Below are positions 25,759 through 34,391 of a DNA stretch of 48,877 nt, piece after piece. Location: positions 1 through 48,877 of the forward strand of contig CALDYP010000006.1 of assembly GCA_937944445.1 (NCBI GenBank). Direction: 5' to 3'. Source of the DNA: an uncultured Anaerolineae bacterium. Its GTDB lineage: Bacteria; Chloroflexota; Anaerolineae; Aggregatilineales; Phototrophicaceae. Position 1 is the first letter of the stretch. Each line of letters starts with the position of its first letter. Position numbers and translations under genes: made by a program. Under the pieces are notes generated by a model. That model made no database searches. It was not told the origin of the DNA and saw only the letters and a program-made list of their open reading frames with translations.

Positions 25759-26904
25759 CTAATGAACGTGAAACTGCCAATCGCGCAGGATGCCCGCCAC
25801 CAGCGTGGCGCGCTCTGGCAGGCTGTTGAGCACGACATGCTCATCCAGCGCGTGCAGCCCGTCGCCCTGCGGCCCCATGCCGTCCAGCGTCGGGATGCCC
25901 ATCGCCGCCGTGAAGTTGCCGTCGCTGCCGCCGCCGCTGCCATCCTCGCGGATCGTCAGGCCGTATTTCTCGCCGATGGCTTTGCACTGCAAGAAAGCCG
26001 CTTCGTTGCGCTCCATCGGCGGGCGGCTGTGGGTGTGCTTGACGCTGACGACCGCGCCGGGGATGAACGGGTGCAGATCGTTGAGCGCCGCCGCCACTTG
26101 ATCCATCTGGCGCAGCGTCACCATGCGCGTGTCGATGTAGGCTTCCGTGTACTGTGGGATGACGTTGCCCGCTGAGCCGCCGTTTACCATCGTCACGCTG
26201 ACCGAGATGCCGTTCTTGTAATCGTTCAGCTTGTGGATTTCCAGCGCCTGCTGCGCGAATTCGATGATGCTGTTGATGCCCTTCTCGGGGGCGTTGCCCG
26301 CGTGGGCAGGCCGCCCCTCGATCTTGAGCGTGTACGTCGAGATGCCCTTGCGCCACGTCTTGAGCGCCCCCTCGCGCGTGGCTGGCTCCATCACCAGCAC
26401 GAGGCCGGCCTCCGCTGCGACGCGCTTGATCGTCGCCTCGCTGTAGATGCTGCCCACCTCTTCATCGCTCGTCATCAGCACCCAGATCGGGCGCTCAGGC
26501 ATCAGGTTGAGGTCGATCAGCCCCTGCAAGGCGCTCAGCACGATGGTGATGCCGCCCTTCATGTCGACCGCGCCCGGCCCGAACAGACGCCCCTGCTCGT
26601 CAATCGTGACGGGGCGTTCGGCCAGCGTGCCGGTCGGCCACACGGTGTCGATGTGGATCAAGAACAGGATCGGCTTGCCCGCCGCCTGCGAGTTCCACTT
26701 GGCCAGCAGCATGTCGCCCACCTCCACACACGGGATGCGTTCGACGCTGTCGGCGCGCAGATCGCGGAAGCGCTGCTCCATCCACGCTCCTAGCCGATCC
26801 ACCATCGCCTTTTCCGTGGTGAAGGTCTCATAATTGATGAGTTCCACCAGCAAATCCACCATCTGCTGTTTGCGTGCTTTGAAGTACTCCAACAACTCGA
26901 CCAT
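25759..26904 (-). CDS. M20-family metallopeptidase (glutamate carboxypeptidase-like)
   Basis: A 381-residue zinc hydrolase of the M20A/CPG2 type. Ligand motifs: His84 and Asp86 in LIHIDTVWPTG, Asp114 in GAVDMKGG, and the catalytic Glu148 with Glu149 in TSDEEVGS. A Met-Glu pair (VMEPA), the dimerisation domain (about 185-300, ISTYTLKIEGRPAHAG) and GSDGNFTAAMGIPTLDGMG follow. The last His of the metal site is in the HALDE motif near residue 355. It probably trims N-acyl amino acids, dipeptides or folate-type glutamates. The substrate is not assigned. The adjacent amino-acid exporter genes suggest amino-acid handling. Confidence 0.88.
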   Translation of the reverse strand: MVELLEYFKARKQQMVDLLVELINYETFTTEKAMVDRLGAWMEQRFRDLRADSVERIPCVEVGDMLLAKWNSQAAGKPILFLIHIDTVWPTGTLAERPVTIDEQGRLFGPGAVDMKGGITIVLSALQGLIDLNLMPERPIWVLMTSDEEVGSIYSEATIKRVAAEAGLVLVMEPATREGALKTWRKGISTYTLKIEGRPAHAGNAPEKGINSIIEFAQQALEIHKLNDYKNGISVSVTMVNGGSAGNVIPQYTEAYIDTRMVTLRQMDQVAAALNDLHPFIPGAVVSVKHTHSRPPMERNEAAFLQCKAIGEKYGLTIREDGSGGGSDGNFTAAMGIPTLDGMGPQGDGLHALDEHVVLNSLPERATLVAGILRDWQFHVH

Positions 26905-26975
26905 AGCGGCTTTCGATTCCCTAGCGCTAAACGACTGGTAAAAACGGGTTAAATTTTAACATGACTCACAATCAC

Positions 26976-28292
26976 TTAAAACGGACAGAGATCCAGCGTG
27001 GCATAGGTCGGCGCGCGCGTGCCGTAGCGGTTCAAGCGGGTGAGCGCCTCGCGCCGCTCATCGACCAGCGCCAGCGCGTCGCGGCAGGCCTGATGCAGGC
27101 CGGCCCCCTGCTGGATGGCCTCAAGGAAGCGGTAGGCCATCTGCGCGTAGACCGGCAGGCCGTCGGCGCTGCCCTCCACAAACGGGAACTGCGTCACAAT
27201 CTCGGCAAAGACATCCCCTTGACGCGGGTCGTCAAGGTAGGCGTAGGCCAGCAGCAGCCGATAGAGCGCGTAGCTGCGCAGCCATTCCGCCTCGTCGTTG
27301 AACCAGTAGCGCAGCCCCTCGGCCTCCGCCAGCAGTTGAAAGGTGGCGGCGGCCTCCGCCATGCGCACCTGCGAGAACTGTCGGTCGCCCTCGTGGGCGA
27401 TCTGAATGTAGTAACGGGGCGGCTCGAGCTGCACGATGGAGAGCACGTAGCTGCTGCCGTTCCAGTCGTAGATGTTCACGCCGCGCCGCAGCGGCCCCGT
27501 GACGCTGTTGCCGTTCGACTGCATGTTGATGACGATCTCCAGCACAAGGTCGCTGTCCACGTCGCGGAATTCGGGCTGTTGCAGCGTGTTAAGCGGCGCG
27601 GCCAGCAGACTGCGGAAGCGCCCGCTGAAGCTGTCCCACGCCAGCACGTTCGTCACGTATTCGCAGTTGTCGCGGGCGTCACAGGTGACGGTGGCAAAGG
27701 CCAACTCAGCCGGCGGGGCGTTGTTGATGTCCTCGGCTTTGAGCAGGCGCGGCGGCTCGGCCCCGCCGCTGAAGGCCTCATAGAGGAACTCATACAGGCC
27801 ATCGCGGCAGCCGATGACGTGCAGCACGCCCTCGCGCCCGGGGGCTGACCAGCCGAGGATGATCTCTGGCGCGCCCTCGCCCGTCAGGTCAACCGTGTTG
27901 AGCGCGTAGCCTTCCTGCCCGAACATCTGCCAGCGCACCCGAATCCCCTCGCGCAGCGCGGTCAGCGTGCCGCCCTCTTGCAAGAAGCGCAGGATCGCCC
28001 CTTTGGCCTCGTCGAGCGTGGCCGGGCGGCGGGGCAGCGTTACATCGCCCAAGAGGGCTGGGCAGGCGGCGCGGTTGGGGGTGGGCGTCGGACGGCTGCC
28101 GAGGGCGACCGCCGTTGCCGGGTTCGCCAGCAGAGCGGCCTGCGCGTTGAAAGCGCTCGTCGGCAGCACCCCGACGATCTGCCGTCCGGGGGTCATCGTC
28201 GGGAAAGGGTCAAAGGTAGGGGGCACGTTGACCGTCGTCGACGTGCACGCTGCGGCCAACCATCCACACAGGCACAGTAGAATCCATCTCAT
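26976..28292 (-). CDS. Large lipoprotein, function unknown
   Basis: A 438-residue protein with a lipobox signal (MRWILLCLCGWLAAAC, Cys16) and a short Thr/Pro linker. The mature part has VDLTGEGAPEIILGWSAP and FRDVDSDLVLEIVIN, which resemble FG-GAP/VCBS-like calcium loops (DxDxDG-type Asp/Asn clusters), suggesting a beta-propeller. The C-terminus is alpha-helical (LRSYALYRLLLAYAYLDD, TPR-like). I cannot name a function. Upstream TACAAT lies only seven bases before the ATG, so the transcript could be nearly leaderless. Confidence 0.7.
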   Translation of the reverse strand: MRWILLCLCGWLAAACTSTTVNVPPTFDPFPTMTPGRQIVGVLPTSAFNAQAALLANPATAVALGSRPTPTPNRAACPALLGDVTLPRRPATLDEAKGAILRFLQEGGTLTALREGIRVRWQMFGQEGYALNTVDLTGEGAPEIILGWSAPGREGVLHVIGCRDGLYEFLYEAFSGGAEPPRLLKAEDINNAPPAELAFATVTCDARDNCEYVTNVLAWDSFSGRFRSLLAAPLNTLQQPEFRDVDSDLVLEIVINMQSNGNSVTGPLRRGVNIYDWNGSSYVLSIVQLEPPRYYIQIAHEGDRQFSQVRMAEAAATFQLLAEAEGLRYWFNDEAEWLRSYALYRLLLAYAYLDDPRQGDVFAEIVTQFPFVEGSADGLPVYAQMAYRFLEAIQQGAGLHQACRDALALVDERREALTRLNRYGTRAPTYATLDLCPF

Positions 28293-28373
28293 ACGCCCAT
28301 TGTAGCAGAGGTCACCTCAAAGGCAGTAGGGGCGAGGCATGCCCACAGCTGAAGCCCCTGCGGGCGCGGCATT

Positions 28374-28441
28374 GTAGGGACAAGGCCTGCCCTGCCCGTC
28401 GGTTTTTACCCCTCGACGGACGCGACAGGCCGCGTCCCTAC
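28374..28441. repeat. Paired palindromic repeat element with inverted GTAGGGAC borders
   Basis: The left end GTAGGGACAAGGCCTGCC and the right end GGCCGCGTCCCTAC carry the same border in opposite orientation. The left half has the AAGGC arm and the right half has the CGCGAC arm, so two members of the palindromic family stand head to head. A fragment with AGGGGCGAGGC precedes at about 28324. The 224-bp gap between the lipoprotein and ccmD is mainly this material. Confidence 0.7.
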
Positions 28442-28516
28442 GCGGCGTGGGCTGTATTGGCTGCGCTCAGTATTAATTGCTCAACCTGCATATGTAGGAT
28501 GAAGCCCCCCAACAGA

Positions 28517-28672
28517 TCAAGATTGCAGCTCGTGCAGCGTTTCTTCATCGCGGCGTGCGCTGCGGAAGCGCACCCACAAGCTCGCCACGTAGCCCAGCAC
28601 CGCCGCCCCCGTCACCACAAGGCCGAGGATCAAAAACGCGCCCGTATCAGGTGTCACAAACTCAGCAGGCAT
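28517..28672 (-). CDS. ccmD: CcmD-like heme exporter subunit (51 residues)
   Basis: Found by reading the minus strand 4 bp past the ccmC stop. The 51-residue product begins MPAEFVTPDT, has one membrane segment (about residues 12-33, GAFLILGLVVTGAAVLGYVA), then a basic/acidic cytoplasmic tail (VRFRSARRDEETLHELQS). This matches the length and topology of CcmD, which releases holo-CcmE from CcmABC. Position directly after ccmC is the usual place. CcmD sequences are weakly conserved, so the call rests on size, topology and context. It is the last gene of the cluster. Confidence 0.8.
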   Translation of the reverse strand: MPAEFVTPDTGAFLILGLVVTGAAVLGYVASLWVRFRSARRDEETLHELQS

Positions 28673-28676
28673 GGGT

Positions 28677-29432
28677 TTATCGCTCCATTGCGGCTTTTAA
28701 CTGGTCAACCCGTTCTAGGACGCTCTCAAGACGGATGCGCCACCAAATCAAGACCGGCATCAGGAAGGCGATCCACACCACCATCGACACGCCCAGCGTG
28801 ACGCCGATGCCCTGCGTCACCGCGAAGCCGCCTTCTTGGTTAACAGACGGCCCGCTGCCGATCACCACCGGGTGGATCGTATCGGGGCGAATGCGCGTCA
28901 CGAGCAGGGTGAAGAGCACCGTGCTGAAGGCCAAGATGCCGTAGATCGACGCGAAGCGGCGGCGCGTGTCGGGGTTGTCGATGCCCTTGCGCAGCATCAA
29001 ATAGGCCGCATACGTCAGCAACATCACCGCAGCGCTCGTCAGGCGTGGGTCCCACGTCCACCACGTGTTCCAGATCGGGCGCGCCCAGATCGACCCCGTG
29101 GCCACGTTGACGAACGCCAGCACCAGCCCCACCTCAATGCAGGCCAGCGCGAACGTGTCCCATTTCGGGTCGCGCGTGCGCAGGTAGGCCACCCCGCCGA
29201 GCACGCCGCCCGTGAACGCGAAGAACGCGCTGAAGAACGACCCCATGTGAATGTAGAACAGCCGCTGCACGTCGCCCTGCTGCACATCCGTCCCAGCGAA
29301 GAACAGCTCCATGAACAAGGCGATGCCCATCGCCGCCACTGCCATAAGCGTGTACAGCCGCAGCGCCCGAGTGCGGTTCACCTTTGGCTTTTCGGCGGTT
29401 GCGCTGCCCATCCCAACGTTTACTGCGCTCAT
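28677..29432 (-). CDS. ccmC: Heme exporter subunit CcmC
   Basis: A 251-residue membrane protein of the heme-handling family, which delivers heme to CcmE. The WWD motif WNTWWTWDPRLTS lies near residue 120-132. The conserved histidines are in LFYIHMGSFF (about residue 61) and DTIHPVVIG (about residue 186). Six hydrophobic segments are visible. A 94-bp AT-rich gap to ccmB carries a weak promoter-like pair on this strand (TTTACA, 18 bp, TAAGAT), so some separate transcription is possible. Confidence 0.93.
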   Translation of the reverse strand: MSAVNVGMGSATAEKPKVNRTRALRLYTLMAVAAMGIALFMELFFAGTDVQQGDVQRLFYIHMGSFFSAFFAFTGGVLGGVAYLRTRDPKWDTFALACIEVGLVLAFVNVATGSIWARPIWNTWWTWDPRLTSAAVMLLTYAAYLMLRKGIDNPDTRRRFASIYGILAFSTVLFTLLVTRIRPDTIHPVVIGSGPSVNQEGGFAVTQGIGVTLGVSMVVWIAFLMPVLIWWRIRLESVLERVDQLKAAMER

Positions 29433-29526
29433 CTCATCCTCACAAAACTACACACAAAATCTACGCAATTCTACAGAATCTTATCAAAGGGTAGGTCAAA
29501 TTGTAAATAGGCCAAATGGCGCTGCG

Positions 29527-30201
29527 CTATTCTTCCACCACGAACCGAAACACGGCCAAACACACTGCCGTGTAAACGACGTTGATCGCCATGAGCACCG
29601 GCAGCCACGACGACCAATCCCCACGCGGTGAGCCTTCAAAGATGCCCGTCGTCGCCTGCACGACTGAGATGAGGATCGGCAGGGCCACCGGCAGCAGCGC
29701 GACCGGCAGCAGCGACTCACCGCCGCGCGCTTGCACGGTCATCGCCGCCAGCAGGCTGCCCGTCATGCAGATGCCCCACGCGCCCACCAGCAGCATCACC
29801 ACCACCCACAGGCTGACCAGCGGCAGGTTGTAGATCACGGTCATCACCGGCAGCAGGATCAAGCCCACCAGCAGCGCGTAAAGGTACGCGCTGAGGAACT
29901 TGCCGATCAAGATCGCGGCGCGCGGGATCGGCGCGAGCAGCAGCGCGTCGATGTTGCCCTGTTCGCGCTCTAGCGCCATCGTGCGGTTCAAGCCCAGCAC
30001 GCTGGCAAAGACAATCGTCACCCACCACACCCCGCTGACCGCCTCGCGCCGCGCCACCGCGTTCAGCTCCAGCGCAAAGCTGAAGATCAACACGCTGAGC
30101 AGCGCAAACAGCAGCATCATGCCCAGCAGCTCACGGCTGCGCGCTTCCGCACGCAGGTCTTTCAAGCAGATCGACAAGGCCGCCCACAGCGTCCGCCTCA
30201 T
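29527..30201 (-). CDS. ccmB: Heme exporter subunit CcmB
   Basis: A 224-residue ABC-type membrane subunit with six hydrophobic segments. The N-terminus (LKDLRAEARSRELLGMMLLFALLSVLIFSFAL) and the loop ALEREQGNIDALLLAPIPR are characteristic of CcmB. It pairs with the CcmA ATPase, whose stop overlaps its start by 4 bp. The complex drives release of heme-loaded CcmE. Confidence 0.93.
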   Translation of the reverse strand: MRRTLWAALSICLKDLRAEARSRELLGMMLLFALLSVLIFSFALELNAVARREAVSGVWWVTIVFASVLGLNRTMALEREQGNIDALLLAPIPRAAILIGKFLSAYLYALLVGLILLPVMTVIYNLPLVSLWVVVMLLVGAWGICMTGSLLAAMTVQARGGESLLPVALLPVALPILISVVQATTGIFEGSPRGDWSSWLPVLMAINVVYTAVCLAVFRFVVEE

Positions 30202-30926
30202 GGCTGAGCGGCCTCCCCGGTGATGGCGACGTACTGTGCCACGAGTTCGGACGGGGGCATGTCCGCCGCGGCGTCCAGCGCGATCTGCCCACGGTGCAGC
30301 ACCACAACGCGCTGCGCCAGCAGCGGCACGCGCTCAAGGTGGTGCGTCGTCATAACGATCGTGCGTCCTTCAGCGTGCGCCACGCGCAGCAGGTCATCCA
30401 GCACCGCCGACGCCTCTTGATCCAGCCCCGTGTACGGCTCGTCGAAGAGCAGCACCGACGGATCGTTGAGCAGCGCCCGCGCGATCGACAAGCGCTGAAG
30501 CATCCCGCGCGAGAACGTCCGCACGAGGCTGTGGGCGCGCCGCTTCAAGCCGACTCGTTCCAGCAGCGGCAGCAGATCGGCTTGGCTGGCGGGGCGCTCG
30601 TACAAGCGCGCGAAAAATGCGAGGTTCTCTAACGCGGTCAGCGTCGGGTAGAGCAGGCTCTTGTGGCTCACCATGCCGACGTGTGGGCGCACTTGATCGA
30701 CTTCATCCGGGATCAGCCACCCCCCCACGCGGATCACCCCCGCTGAGGGGCGCGACAGCCCCGCGATGAGCCGCAGCAGGGTGGTCTTGCCGCTGCCGTT
30801 CGAGCCGAGCAGCGCCACAAACTCCCCGCGCGCCACCGTCAGCGTGAGGTCGCTCAGCACCGGCGCGAAGCCATACGCCTTGCGCACGCCCTCTAACTGG
30901 ATGATGGGGCGCGGGGCGTCCGTCAT
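30198..30926 (-). CDS. ccmA: Heme exporter ATPase CcmA
   Basis: A 242-residue ABC ATPase. Walker A is GSNGSGKTTLL (about residues 36-46), the ABC signature is FSRGMLQRLSIARAL, and Walker B is VLLFDEPYTGLD. An H-loop His lies in MTTHHLER. The short length without extra domains and the gene order before ccmB identify CcmA. The start overlaps nothing but lies 3 bp after the DsbA-like gene stop. Confidence 0.93.
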   Translation of the reverse strand: MTDAPRPIIQLEGVRKAYGFAPVLSDLTLTVARGEFVALLGSNGSGKTTLLRLIAGLSRPSAGVIRVGGWLIPDEVDQVRPHVGMVSHKSLLYPTLTALENLAFFARLYERPASQADLLPLLERVGLKRRAHSLVRTFSRGMLQRLSIARALLNDPSVLLFDEPYTGLDQEASAVLDDLLRVAHAEGRTIVMTTHHLERVPLLAQRVVVLHRGQIALDAAADMPPSELVAQYVAITGEAAQP

Positions 30927-30929
30927 GCG

Positions 30930-32081
30930 TTAGTTCCCCGCCTCAGGGGTTGCCTCAGGGGTCGCCTCCGCCGCGGCGTTGAGCGCGTTGATCACCGCGA
31001 GGTTGACCGCTTCAAACGGCAGGGGCGTCACAAATTGGCCGTTCAACAGCAGGGTGGGCGTCCCTTGAAAGCCGCGCTGATTGCCCGCGAAGGTGTCCGC
31101 AGCAGTTAGCGCCGAGAGGCTGAACTCTTCATCCAAGCATTGGGTGAAGTTGTCCATGTCCAAGCCGAGATTTTCCGCGCCGTTGAGCAGCCGCTGGCGC
31201 TCATAGGCGAAGCTGCCGAAACGCTGCCACGAGAAGAGCAGGTCGTGATACTCCCAGAACGCGCCCTGCACGTCGGCGCACATGGCCGCCAGCGCCGCCG
31301 CGCGCCCATCGCCCACGCTGCCCGCGCGGTAGAACGGCACATACGTAAAGCTCACGTCGCCGGTGGCCACCAGCTCAAGGATGCGCGGCAGCGCTTCCTC
31401 GTGGAAGACTGCGCAGAAGGGGCACGAGAAGCTGCTGATCTCTACCAGCTTAACCGTCGCGTCCGCGCTGCCGAGCATCGGGAAGCCGTCCGCCGAGTAG
31501 CCGCGCGACACGCCGCTGTAGTCGAGCGCGTTCGCGGGGATGTCGCCGGCGTAGTTGACGCGCAGCGTCCCCAGCGCAAGGTTGATGTTGTCGCGCTGCG
31601 CGTCGAGCGCGCCCGCCGACAGCTCTACAACGGACATCACGGCAAACGCCCCTTCGCCGAAGGCCAGCGCGTACAGCTCTTGACGGATGCCCTCCTCCTC
31701 AAGAACAGCTGTAGCAAACGCGCGCTCAGCGATGGTCGCATCGCTGATCTCCAGCGGCGCATCGCCCGCCGTGAGCGCCAGCAGTTCCCCCGCGCTGATG
31801 GTGGTGGCCACCCCGGCCTGCGCCAGCAGCGACGGCGGGATCAAGTTCGCTTGGAAGAGCACGGTTCCCTCGGCAAACGTGCGCGCTTGCAGCGCCTCAA
31901 ACGTCGAATTGGTGAGCAGCACCGCTTGGTTGCGCCCTGCGATTGCCTCCCAGTTGGCGGGCAGCGTGAGCACCGCCGCGCCGACCTCAACTTCACGGGC
32001 TTCTTCCGTCGCGGGCAGCGGCTGCGCCATCACCCCCCATGCGCTGCCGACCAGCGCCAACACGGCCAACCATCTCTTCAT
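30930..32081 (-). CDS. Secreted DsbA-like thioredoxin-fold protein with N-terminal extension
   Basis: A 383-residue secreted protein: signal peptide (MKRWLAVLALVGSAWGVMA-Q), an unrecognised N-terminal domain of about 170 residues, then a DsbA-like thioredoxin fold with redox motif CPFC (Cys220, Cys223). The cis-Pro loop GFQGTPTLLLNG is typical of the family. It probably makes or isomerises disulfides in exported proteins, including apocytochromes c in this locus. The ATG at 32081 has AAAGGA seven bases upstream and is preferred to an ATG at 32108 that overlaps the upstream gene. Confidence 0.82.
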   Translation of the reverse strand: MKRWLAVLALVGSAWGVMAQPLPATEEAREVEVGAAVLTLPANWEAIAGRNQAVLLTNSTFEALQARTFAEGTVLFQANLIPPSLLAQAGVATTISAGELLALTAGDAPLEISDATIAERAFATAVLEEEGIRQELYALAFGEGAFAVMSVVELSAGALDAQRDNINLALGTLRVNYAGDIPANALDYSGVSRGYSADGFPMLGSADATVKLVEISSFSCPFCAVFHEEALPRILELVATGDVSFTYVPFYRAGSVGDGRAAALAAMCADVQGAFWEYHDLLFSWQRFGSFAYERQRLLNGAENLGLDMDNFTQCLDEEFSLSALTAADTFAGNQRGFQGTPTLLLNGQFVTPLPFEAVNLAVINALNAAAEATPEATPEAGN

Positions 32082-32097
32082 GTCAAAATCCTTTTTC

Positions 32098-34005
32098 TTA
32101 TCGGTCATCGGATGCAGGCGGGGCGGGCGGCCTCTGCGCCGCCATCAACACCGCGACTTGCTCTTTTAAGGCCTTGCGCTGCTGCTGATAGGCGTCGTGG
32201 TTGATCTGGCCGCGCTCGTGCAGCGCGTCCAGTTGGGCGATCTGCTGGAGCAGCGCCTCCACGCTGGGGGCTGAGCGCTGCCTGAACGCCACAAAGGCCC
32301 CCAAGCCCACCAGCACCGCCACGCCGATCAGCACCAGCAGCGGCAGCAGCACATCCCCCGTGACGACGGCCGCGCTGACGTTGGGCTGCACGCTGCCCGT
32401 CAGGTCGAACACCAACGAGCCGCCGCGCGGGATGGTCACCGTCCGCTGATATTGGTTGACGAACGGCGGGCTGGTGTCCACCGTCCAGCCAGAGGCATTG
32501 CGCAGTGTAATCGATTTGGGGCGCACAGTCAGCGTCACATCGCCCGAATAGGCGTAGTTCAGCACTTGATCGAACACCGCCCCGTTCTCATACGGCCAGA
32601 AGTAGATCAGCTCGATGCGCGTCTCGCCGGGGGGCAGCCCCATCGCGTAGATGACAGCGTACTGCTCCTGCGCCACGATGAAGCGCCGGTCGTTCAGCGC
32701 GTTGAGCGCGATGCTGCCCGGCGGCATGGTCAGCAGCACGCTGAACGTCCGCCCCGCTTGCGAGAGCACAAACGCGCGATCCCCGGTGTTCTCGAAGATG
32801 AAATGCTGCGTGACGAGCAGGCCGCTGGTCGGCTGCTCAGCAAGCGACGTGAACGGCTCCATGAGCGTTTCGATCCGCGCCAAGCGGATGATCGAGATAT
32901 CGTCCGTCGGTTCGAAGATGGCCAGCGGCACATCGAGCGCTGCGCCGATCTGATCGACACGGCGCACGCCCCCATCGAACGTCACGCCGCTGTAGAGCGT
33001 GTAGACGAAGTAGGCGCTGTCGGGCAGGCGCGGGACGTCCTCGAAGGCGTAGCGCCCATCCGCGCCGACGGTCGTCTGAAGCGTGCTCAGGCCTTGCGCG
33101 GCGCTGCCGTAGTTGAGGTAAACCGGCAGCCCCTGCGGCGCAGGTTGGCCGGTCGTCTCGTTGACGACGCGCCCGCTGATCGTGAACGCATCAGGGTTGG
33201 CGGCGGGTTCAGCCGACGCGTCCACCGCTGACGGGTCGTTGACGGTGGAAAACGTGCGGATGTAAGCGGCGATGGCGAAGGCGTCTTCATCGCTGACGTC
33301 GGCGGCGTCCAGCGCAGGCATGGCGTCGCCGCGCCCCTCGCGCAGCGCGCCCACAAGGTCGGCGTCGCTGATGAAGGCCATGTCGCGCGGGGAGGTCAAG
33401 TTGTAGGACTTGCCGCCGATCTCAAGCTGGCGCGCCCCGTCGCCGCGCCCGGCCTCGCCGTGGCAGTCGGCGCAGTGCAGCGCGTAAAGCTGTTCCCCCT
33501 GCGCGAGCTGCTCGGCGGTGTAGTGCATGAACAGGACGTAGTGCGCCACATCCCACCGCTGCTGCTCGGTGAAGGCGTTCTGCCACGGCGGCATGAGCTT
33601 GGCGAGGTTGCCGTTGGTGATCATCTCAAAATATTGGGCGGGGGTCTTGGCGTGCATCGCGCCCGCGTCGAGGAAGGACTGCATCGGCCCCACTTGGCCG
33701 CTCAAGACGAGTTCACCGCGCCCGCCGCCGTCCGCCCCATGACAGGCCGTGCAGTGCAGCGCGTAAAGCCGCGCGCCCTCTGCGAGGTTGGGCGGCTGTG
33801 CCGGGTAGCCACGATCCGCCACCACAGGGACGGCAGTCGGCTGCGGTGTGACGGTGGCCACAATCGCCACCTCACCCGCCAGCCCGGTGCACGCGCTCAG
33901 CAGCAGCAGTAGGGACAGGGCCTGCCCTGTCCACAGAATAAACTGCCTCGCCCACCGCACAAACCGCCCTGCGCGCAACCACGGCGAGAGTTCAGGCCGC
34001 TTCAT
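32098..34005 (-). CDS. Diheme cytochrome c lipoprotein with C-terminal membrane anchor
   Basis: A 635-residue protein: lipoprotein-type signal with Cys39 (SLLLLLSACTG), two cytochrome c domains with CTACH (85-89) and CADCH (178-182) and an AKLMPPW methionine ligand at Met138. A carboxypeptidase-regulatory-like (Ig-type) domain (about 270-345, SGRVVNETTGQPAPQGLPVYLNY), a beta-rich domain, and one membrane segment near residue 555 (LLPLLVLIGVAVLVGLGAFVAF) follow. A short helical tail (LHERGQINHDAYQQQRKALKEQ), like SHOCT modules, closes it. A dispersed palindromic repeat lies inside the signal-peptide coding region. It is coupled by 4-bp overlap to the CcmI-like gene. It may carry electrons from the bc complex to a terminal oxidase. 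Confidence 0.82.
   Translation of the reverse strand: MKRPELSPWLRAGRFVRWARQFILWTGQALSLLLLLSACTGLAGEVAIVATVTPQPTAVPVVADRGYPAQPPNLAEGARLYALHCTACHGADGGGRGELVLSGQVGPMQSFLDAGAMHAKTPAQYFEMITNGNLAKLMPPWQNAFTEQQRWDVAHYVLFMHYTAEQLAQGEQLYALHCADCHGEAGRGDGARQLEIGGKSYNLTSPRDMAFISDADLVGALREGRGDAMPALDAADVSDEDAFAIAAYIRTFSTVNDPSAVDASAEPAANPDAFTISGRVVNETTGQPAPQGLPVYLNYGSAAQGLSTLQTTVGADGRYAFEDVPRLPDSAYFVYTLYSGVTFDGGVRRVDQIGAALDVPLAIFEPTDDISIIRLARIETLMEPFTSLAEQPTSGLLVTQHFIFENTGDRAFVLSQAGRTFSVLLTMPPGSIALNALNDRRFIVAQEQYAVIYAMGLPPGETRIELIYFWPYENGAVFDQVLNYAYSGDVTLTVRPKSITLRNASGWTVDTSPPFVNQYQRTVTIPRGGSLVFDLTGSVQPNVSAAVVTGDVLLPLLVLIGVAVLVGLGAFVAFRQRSAPSVEALLQQIAQLDALHERGQINHDAYQQQRKALKEQVAVLMAAQRPPAPPASDDR
33909..33932. 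repeat. Palindromic repeat copy inside a coding region
   Basis: This 24-bp stretch is an exact inverted copy of the repeat at 38130 (perfect 9-bp arms, border GTAGGGAC). On the coding strand it contributes the residues TGQALSL of the lipoprotein signal at 34005. This is the only copy found within a recognised gene. Confidence 0.85.
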
Positions 34006-34391
34006 GCGCTCCCCCCTTGATGCGCCAGCCGCACCGCGCGAATCGCCTCCTCAATCACCGCGTCGATCTGCGCGTCCTCGGCGTTCACGTCGTCGATGAT
34101 TGGGTGCTGCTGGTCTAGCTCGTCGAGGAACTGCAAGACGCGCGCCCCGCGGCTGGCCCACAGCTCACGCTCGTCGTGGTATTCTTCCGCGCTGATCTTG
34201 CCGGTGGCGAAGTCCTCGTCCAAATCGCGGACGTTCATCAGCGCGCGCTCGTAGTAGGCCAGCGCCCGCTCCCGCTGACGGTCTAACATGCGGCGCTGCG
34301 TCTCTGGCAAAGGACGAACGAACGGCCAGACGACCGCGATCAAGCTCACAATCACCATCAGCGCAAAAAAGATCAAGCCTTCAACGCTCAT
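34002..34391 (-). CDS. CcmI-like membrane protein
   Basis: A 129-residue protein with one N-terminal membrane segment (about 5-25, LIFFALMVIVSLIAVVW) and a soluble helical region containing YYERALMNVRDLDEDFATGKISAEEYHDER. That stretch is the N-terminal region of CcmI, the apocytochrome chaperone of System I, which in other bacteria also has TPR repeats. Those repeats are absent here. It overlaps ccmG at its start and the cytochrome c gene at its end by 4 bp each. The CcmI label is from this motif and from position. Confidence 0.72.
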   Translation of the reverse strand: MSVEGLIFFALMVIVSLIAVVWPFVRPLPETQRRMLDRQRERALAYYERALMNVRDLDEDFATGKISAEEYHDERELWASRGARVLQFLDELDQQHPIIDDVNAEDAQIDAVIEEAIRAVRLAHQGGSA

